Notes under the pieces: generated by a model
The model's input: the letters and a program-made list of their open reading frames with translations, nothing else
What the model was told of the DNA's origin: nothing
Databases searched by the model: none
Program-made: the position numbers and the translations under genes
DNA from: an uncultured Burkholderiales bacterium
GTDB taxonomy: Bacteria; Pseudomonadota; Gammaproteobacteria; Burkholderiales; Burkholderiaceae_E
Assembly: GCA_903831925.1 (NCBI GenBank)
Contig: CAIKZV010000705.1
Span: 1 to 8,124 of the forward strand
Direction: 5' to 3'
DNA: 8,124 nt
Shown here: positions 6,528 to 8,124 of the stretch, in pieces
How the letters are laid out: each line of letters opens with the position of its first letter
Position numbering within the stretch: the first letter of the stretch is position 1

Positions 6528-6997
6528 TCTTTTTTAACGCCTTGCTCGGCCTTGCTGAACAGGAACTGGCTGATCAGGTTTTCGAGCACCACCGCCGACT
6601 GGGTCATCTTGATGCGACCGCCCTCGCCGAGCGTCTTTTCCTCGGCACCGGCCTCCAGGCCAAGATACTGCTCCCCGAGCAGGCCCGAGGTGAGGATCTT
6701 GGCCGAGCTGTCGGTCGGAAACTTGTAGCGCTGGTCCATCGCCACCACGACGGTCGCCTGATAGGACTTGTCGTCAAACGAGATCGAGCTCACCCGCCCG
6801 ACCACAACACCGGCACTCTTGACCGGCGCGCGCACTTTCAGGCCGCCGATGTTGTCGAAGCGCGCCTGCATCGAATAAGTGGGGCCGGTCGAGAAGCTGC
6901 CCAGATTGGCCGACTTGAGCGCCAGAAAAAGCAGCGCGCCCAAGCCCAGCAGCACAAAGGCGCCCACCATCACATCGACCGCGCGGCGATCCGTCAT
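6524..6997 (-). CDS. mlaD: MCE-domain protein MlaD of the phospholipid transport complex
   Basis: MlaD forms a hexameric MCE ring anchored to the inner membrane facing the periplasm, passing lipid between MlaC and the MlaE channel. The 157-aa protein has a short cytoplasmic N-terminus, one membrane helix (about 10-28), an MCE domain at about 38-116 (ARFDNIGGLKVRAPVKSAGVVVGRV at 45-69; LLGEQYLGLEAG at 106-117), and a C-terminal helix with SAVVLENLISQFLF (134-147), matching the pore-lining helix of E. coli MlaD. It is shorter than the E. coli protein (183 aa) because the disordered tail is almost absent. The ATG at 6997 has a good GAGGGG (7005-7010) 7 nt upstream. The last codons contain an A6 run just before the ATGA overlap with mlaA. 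Confidence 0.96.
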   Translation of the reverse strand: MTDRRAVDVMVGAFVLLGLGALLFLALKSANLGSFSTGPTYSMQARFDNIGGLKVRAPVKSAGVVVGRVSSISFDDKSYQATVVVAMDQRYKFPTDSSAKILTSGLLGEQYLGLEAGAEEKTLGEGGRIKMTQSAVVLENLISQFLFSKAEQGVKKE

Positions 6998-7092
6998 TGC
7001 TCAGCCCCTCGTTGGAAAAGCGGTGAACCTGTTGCCATGGAAACCTCAGCCATGAATCGATGCGTCATCAGTTGCGTCATCAGTTGCGTCAT
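6994..7092 (-). CDS. Possible 32-codon bridging ORF between mlaE and mlaD
   Basis: An open frame of 32 codons plus stop fills the mlaE-mlaD gap exactly. Its ATG (7092-7090) shares one base with the mlaE stop (TGATG), and its TGA (6996-6994) overlaps the mlaD start (ATGA). The peptide would begin with MTQLMTQLMT, encoded by the 12-bp repeats, and end in GSPLFQRGAEQ. It has no signal peptide, membrane helix or recognised domain. No Shine-Dalgarno precedes the first ATG, but GAGG (7044-7047) lies 5 nt before an internal in-frame ATG at 7038, which would give a 14-aa product. Translation would reach the mlaD ribosome binding site, so it could act as a coupling leader rather than a functional protein. 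It may equally be a chance frame produced by repeat expansion; I do not recognise a homologue. Confidence 0.3.
   Translation of the reverse strand: MTQLMTQLMTHRFMAEVSMATGSPLFQRGAEQ
7005..7010 (-). promoter_or_regulatory. Ribosome binding site of mlaD
   Basis: GAGGGG on the minus strand is 7 nt upstream of the mlaD ATG at 6997. It is one of the clearest Shine-Dalgarno sequences in the window and fixes the mlaD start. It lies inside the 32-codon bridging frame described at 6994-7092. Confidence 0.7.
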
Positions 7093-7096
7093 CAGG
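7061..7096. repeat. Three tandem 12-bp repeats at the mlaE 3' end
   Basis: TGCGTCATCAGT is present at 7061-7072 and 7073-7084, and TGCGTCATCAGG at 7085-7096, with one mismatch in the last base of the third copy. The third copy contains the mlaE stop codon. Read on the minus strand in the mlaE frame, the repeats supply TGA-TGA pairs every 12 bases, six in-frame stops in all. Read in another frame they encode Met-Thr-Gln-Leu units. Confidence 0.92.
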
Positions 7097-7874
7097 TCGT
7101 ACCAAACATCAGGGCGGTCAGGATGAAGTCGAAACCCAGCACAGCCAGCGACGACGCCACGACGGTGGTCGTGGTTGCACGCGCAACACCTTCGGGTGTG
7201 GGATGGGCTTCGTAACCGACAAAGAGCGCCGTGAACGCGCAGATGACCCCAAACACGATGCTCTTGACGATCCCGTTGCCGACATCCTTGAAGACATCCA
7301 CCCCGGTTTGCATCTGGGACCAGAACGAACCGTCGTCAACACCGATCAGGACCACACCAACGCCCCAGCCGCCGAGGATACCAACCGCAGAAAAGAGCGC
7401 TGCCAGCAGGGGCATTGCGATTATCGCCGCGACAAAGCGTGGCGCCAGCACCCGGGCCACCGGATCGACCGCCATCATTTCCATTGCCACCAGTTGTTCG
7501 CCTGCTTTCATCAGACCGACCTCGGCGGTCAGCGAGGTGCCGGCGCGGCCCGCAAACAGCAGCGCCGCCACCACCGGACCGAGTTCGCGCACCAGCGACA
7601 GCGCCACCAGCAGCCCGAGCGCCTCGGCCGAACCGTAGCGCTGCAGCGTGTAATAGCCCTGCAGGCCAAGGACGAAACCCACAAAGAGGCCCGACACCAG
7701 GATGATCGAGAGCGACCGGTTGCCGATGAAGTGAAGCTGATCGATGACCAGTCGCGGGCGGGCCAGCGCCGCCGGTATCAGCGAGCACAGCCGCAGGAAA
7801 AAGCGTGCACCATAGCCGATCCTGGCCATGGCCAGGCGGACCCATCGGCCGCAGCGTGCAAGCAGATCGATCAT
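7092..7874 (-). CDS. mlaE: Phospholipid ABC transporter permease MlaE
   Basis: MlaE (YrbE family) is the inner-membrane permease of MlaFEDB, moving phospholipids between the MlaD ring and the inner membrane. The 260-aa product starts with an amphipathic N-terminal helix, then hydrophobic segments at about 52-74, 85-108, 145-176, 205-221 and 236-256. The family signature is clear at 97-134: RELGPVVAALLFAGRAGTSLTAEVG followed by MKAGEQLVAMEMM, the coupling-helix region that contacts the MlaF ATPase. The C-terminal part shows KSIVFGVICAFTALFVGYEA (204-223) and a TTTTVVASS segment (235-242). The ATG at 7874 overlaps the mlaF stop as ATGA. The stop (7094-7092) lies in a 12-bp tandem repeat, and a 94-nt gap then separates it from mlaD. 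Confidence 0.97.
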   Translation of the reverse strand: MIDLLARCGRWVRLAMARIGYGARFFLRLCSLIPAALARPRLVIDQLHFIGNRSLSIILVSGLFVGFVLGLQGYYTLQRYGSAEALGLLVALSLVRELGPVVAALLFAGRAGTSLTAEVGLMKAGEQLVAMEMMAVDPVARVLAPRFVAAIIAMPLLAALFSAVGILGGWGVGVVLIGVDDGSFWSQMQTGVDVFKDVGNGIVKSIVFGVICAFTALFVGYEAHPTPEGVARATTTTVVASSLAVLGFDFILTALMFGTT

Positions 7875-8124
7875 CGCGGCGGCCCGCCGAAACCGAGCTG
7901 GCTGGCCATCGGCGGGGCCGGCTGATGAAAGGCGACCGGGCCGTCGCGCGAGCCATGCAGAAACTGGGTGACGAAGGGATCCTCGGAGGCCCTGAGCTCG
8001 GCCGGTGTTCCACTGGCCACCACCCGCCCGCCGCCGAGCAGAAAGACCCGGTCGGCAATCGCGAAGGTCTCGGGCACATCATGGGTGACCACGATCGAGG
8101 TCGCGCCCAGCGCATCGTTGAGGC
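7871..8124 (-). CDS. mlaF: Phospholipid ABC transporter ATPase MlaF, C-terminal part (runs off right edge)
   Basis: MlaF is the cytoplasmic ATPase of the MlaFEDB complex. Only the last 83 codons or so are in the window; the Walker A, signature and Walker B motifs would lie beyond 8124. What remains begins in LNDALGATSIVVTHDVPETF, which contains the switch (H-loop) histidine in VTHDV, followed by ADRVFLLGGGRVVASGTP and DPFVTQFLHGSRDGPVAF. This closely matches the C-terminal third of E. coli MlaF, including the conserved QFLxG...DGPV segment. The final tail (about 20 residues, Pro- and Gly-rich) corresponds to the MlaF C-terminal extension known to pack against MlaB. The stop overlaps the mlaE start (ATGA). 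Identity is further fixed by mlaE, mlaD, mlaA, mlaC and mlaB following it. Confidence 0.95.
   Translation of the reverse strand, partial: LNDALGATSIVVTHDVPETFAIADRVFLLGGGRVVASGTPAELRASEDPFVTQFLHGSRDGPVAFHQPAPPMASQLGFGGPPR

Noticed and set aside
5568..6728. Plus-strand open frame of 386 codons opposite mlaC, mlaA and mlaD
   Set aside because: It crosses three well-supported minus-strand genes and their junctions and resembles no protein family; a high-GC artefact.
7011..7060. Possible promoter or terminator in the mlaE-mlaD gap
   Set aside because: No stem-loop followed by a T run on the minus strand and no credible -35/-10 pair with 16-18 bp spacing was seen; the tight context argues for read-through.

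Overview
The window is a stretch of high-GC chromosome in which every convincing gene lies on the minus strand, so transcription runs from position 8124 towards 1. The gene order and protein sequences point to a betaproteobacterium (Rhodocyclales or Burkholderiales grade). This is inferred from the arrangement mla genes - ABC-2 exporter - BolA-like gene - murA - hisG - hisD, and from the short form of HisG. No RNA gene, insertion sequence, CRISPR array, phage gene or origin was seen.

Reading in the direction of transcription, 8124-4745 is a retrograde phospholipid transport (Mla) cluster: mlaF (3' end only), mlaE, mlaD, mlaA, mlaC, mlaB. It covers the whole pathway: outer-membrane lipoprotein MlaA, periplasmic carrier MlaC, and the inner-membrane MlaFEDB ABC complex. 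Positions 4740-3068 hold an ATPase/permease pair of the YadG/YadH ABC-2 type. Positions 3052-2807 hold a BolA/IbaG-like gene, 2799-1534 is murA (first committed step of peptidoglycan synthesis), 1537-887 is hisG (short form), and 890-1 is the 5' two-thirds of hisD.

The genes are packed extremely tightly. ATGA or GTGA start/stop overlaps join mlaF-mlaE, mlaD-mlaA, yadG-yadH, murA-hisG and hisG-hisD. Other junctions are 4-15 nt. Only two gaps exceed 20 nt: 94 nt between mlaE and mlaD, and 76 nt between mlaA and mlaC. No rho-independent terminator or clear sigma-70 promoter was seen, so envelope lipid transport, peptidoglycan synthesis and histidine synthesis look like one long transcription unit whose start is outside the window.

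Most of this is ordinary, conserved core genome. The most unusual item is the mlaE-mlaD gap. It holds three tandem 12-bp repeats and a 32-codon frame that starts inside the mlaE stop (TGATG) and ends inside the mlaD start (ATGA), so it bridges the two genes exactly. Lesser oddities are a perfect 12-bp in-frame duplication inside mlaB, an A6 run just before the mlaD/mlaA overlap, and a 9-bp direct repeat in front of mlaC. No new defence, mobile or biosynthetic system is visible.
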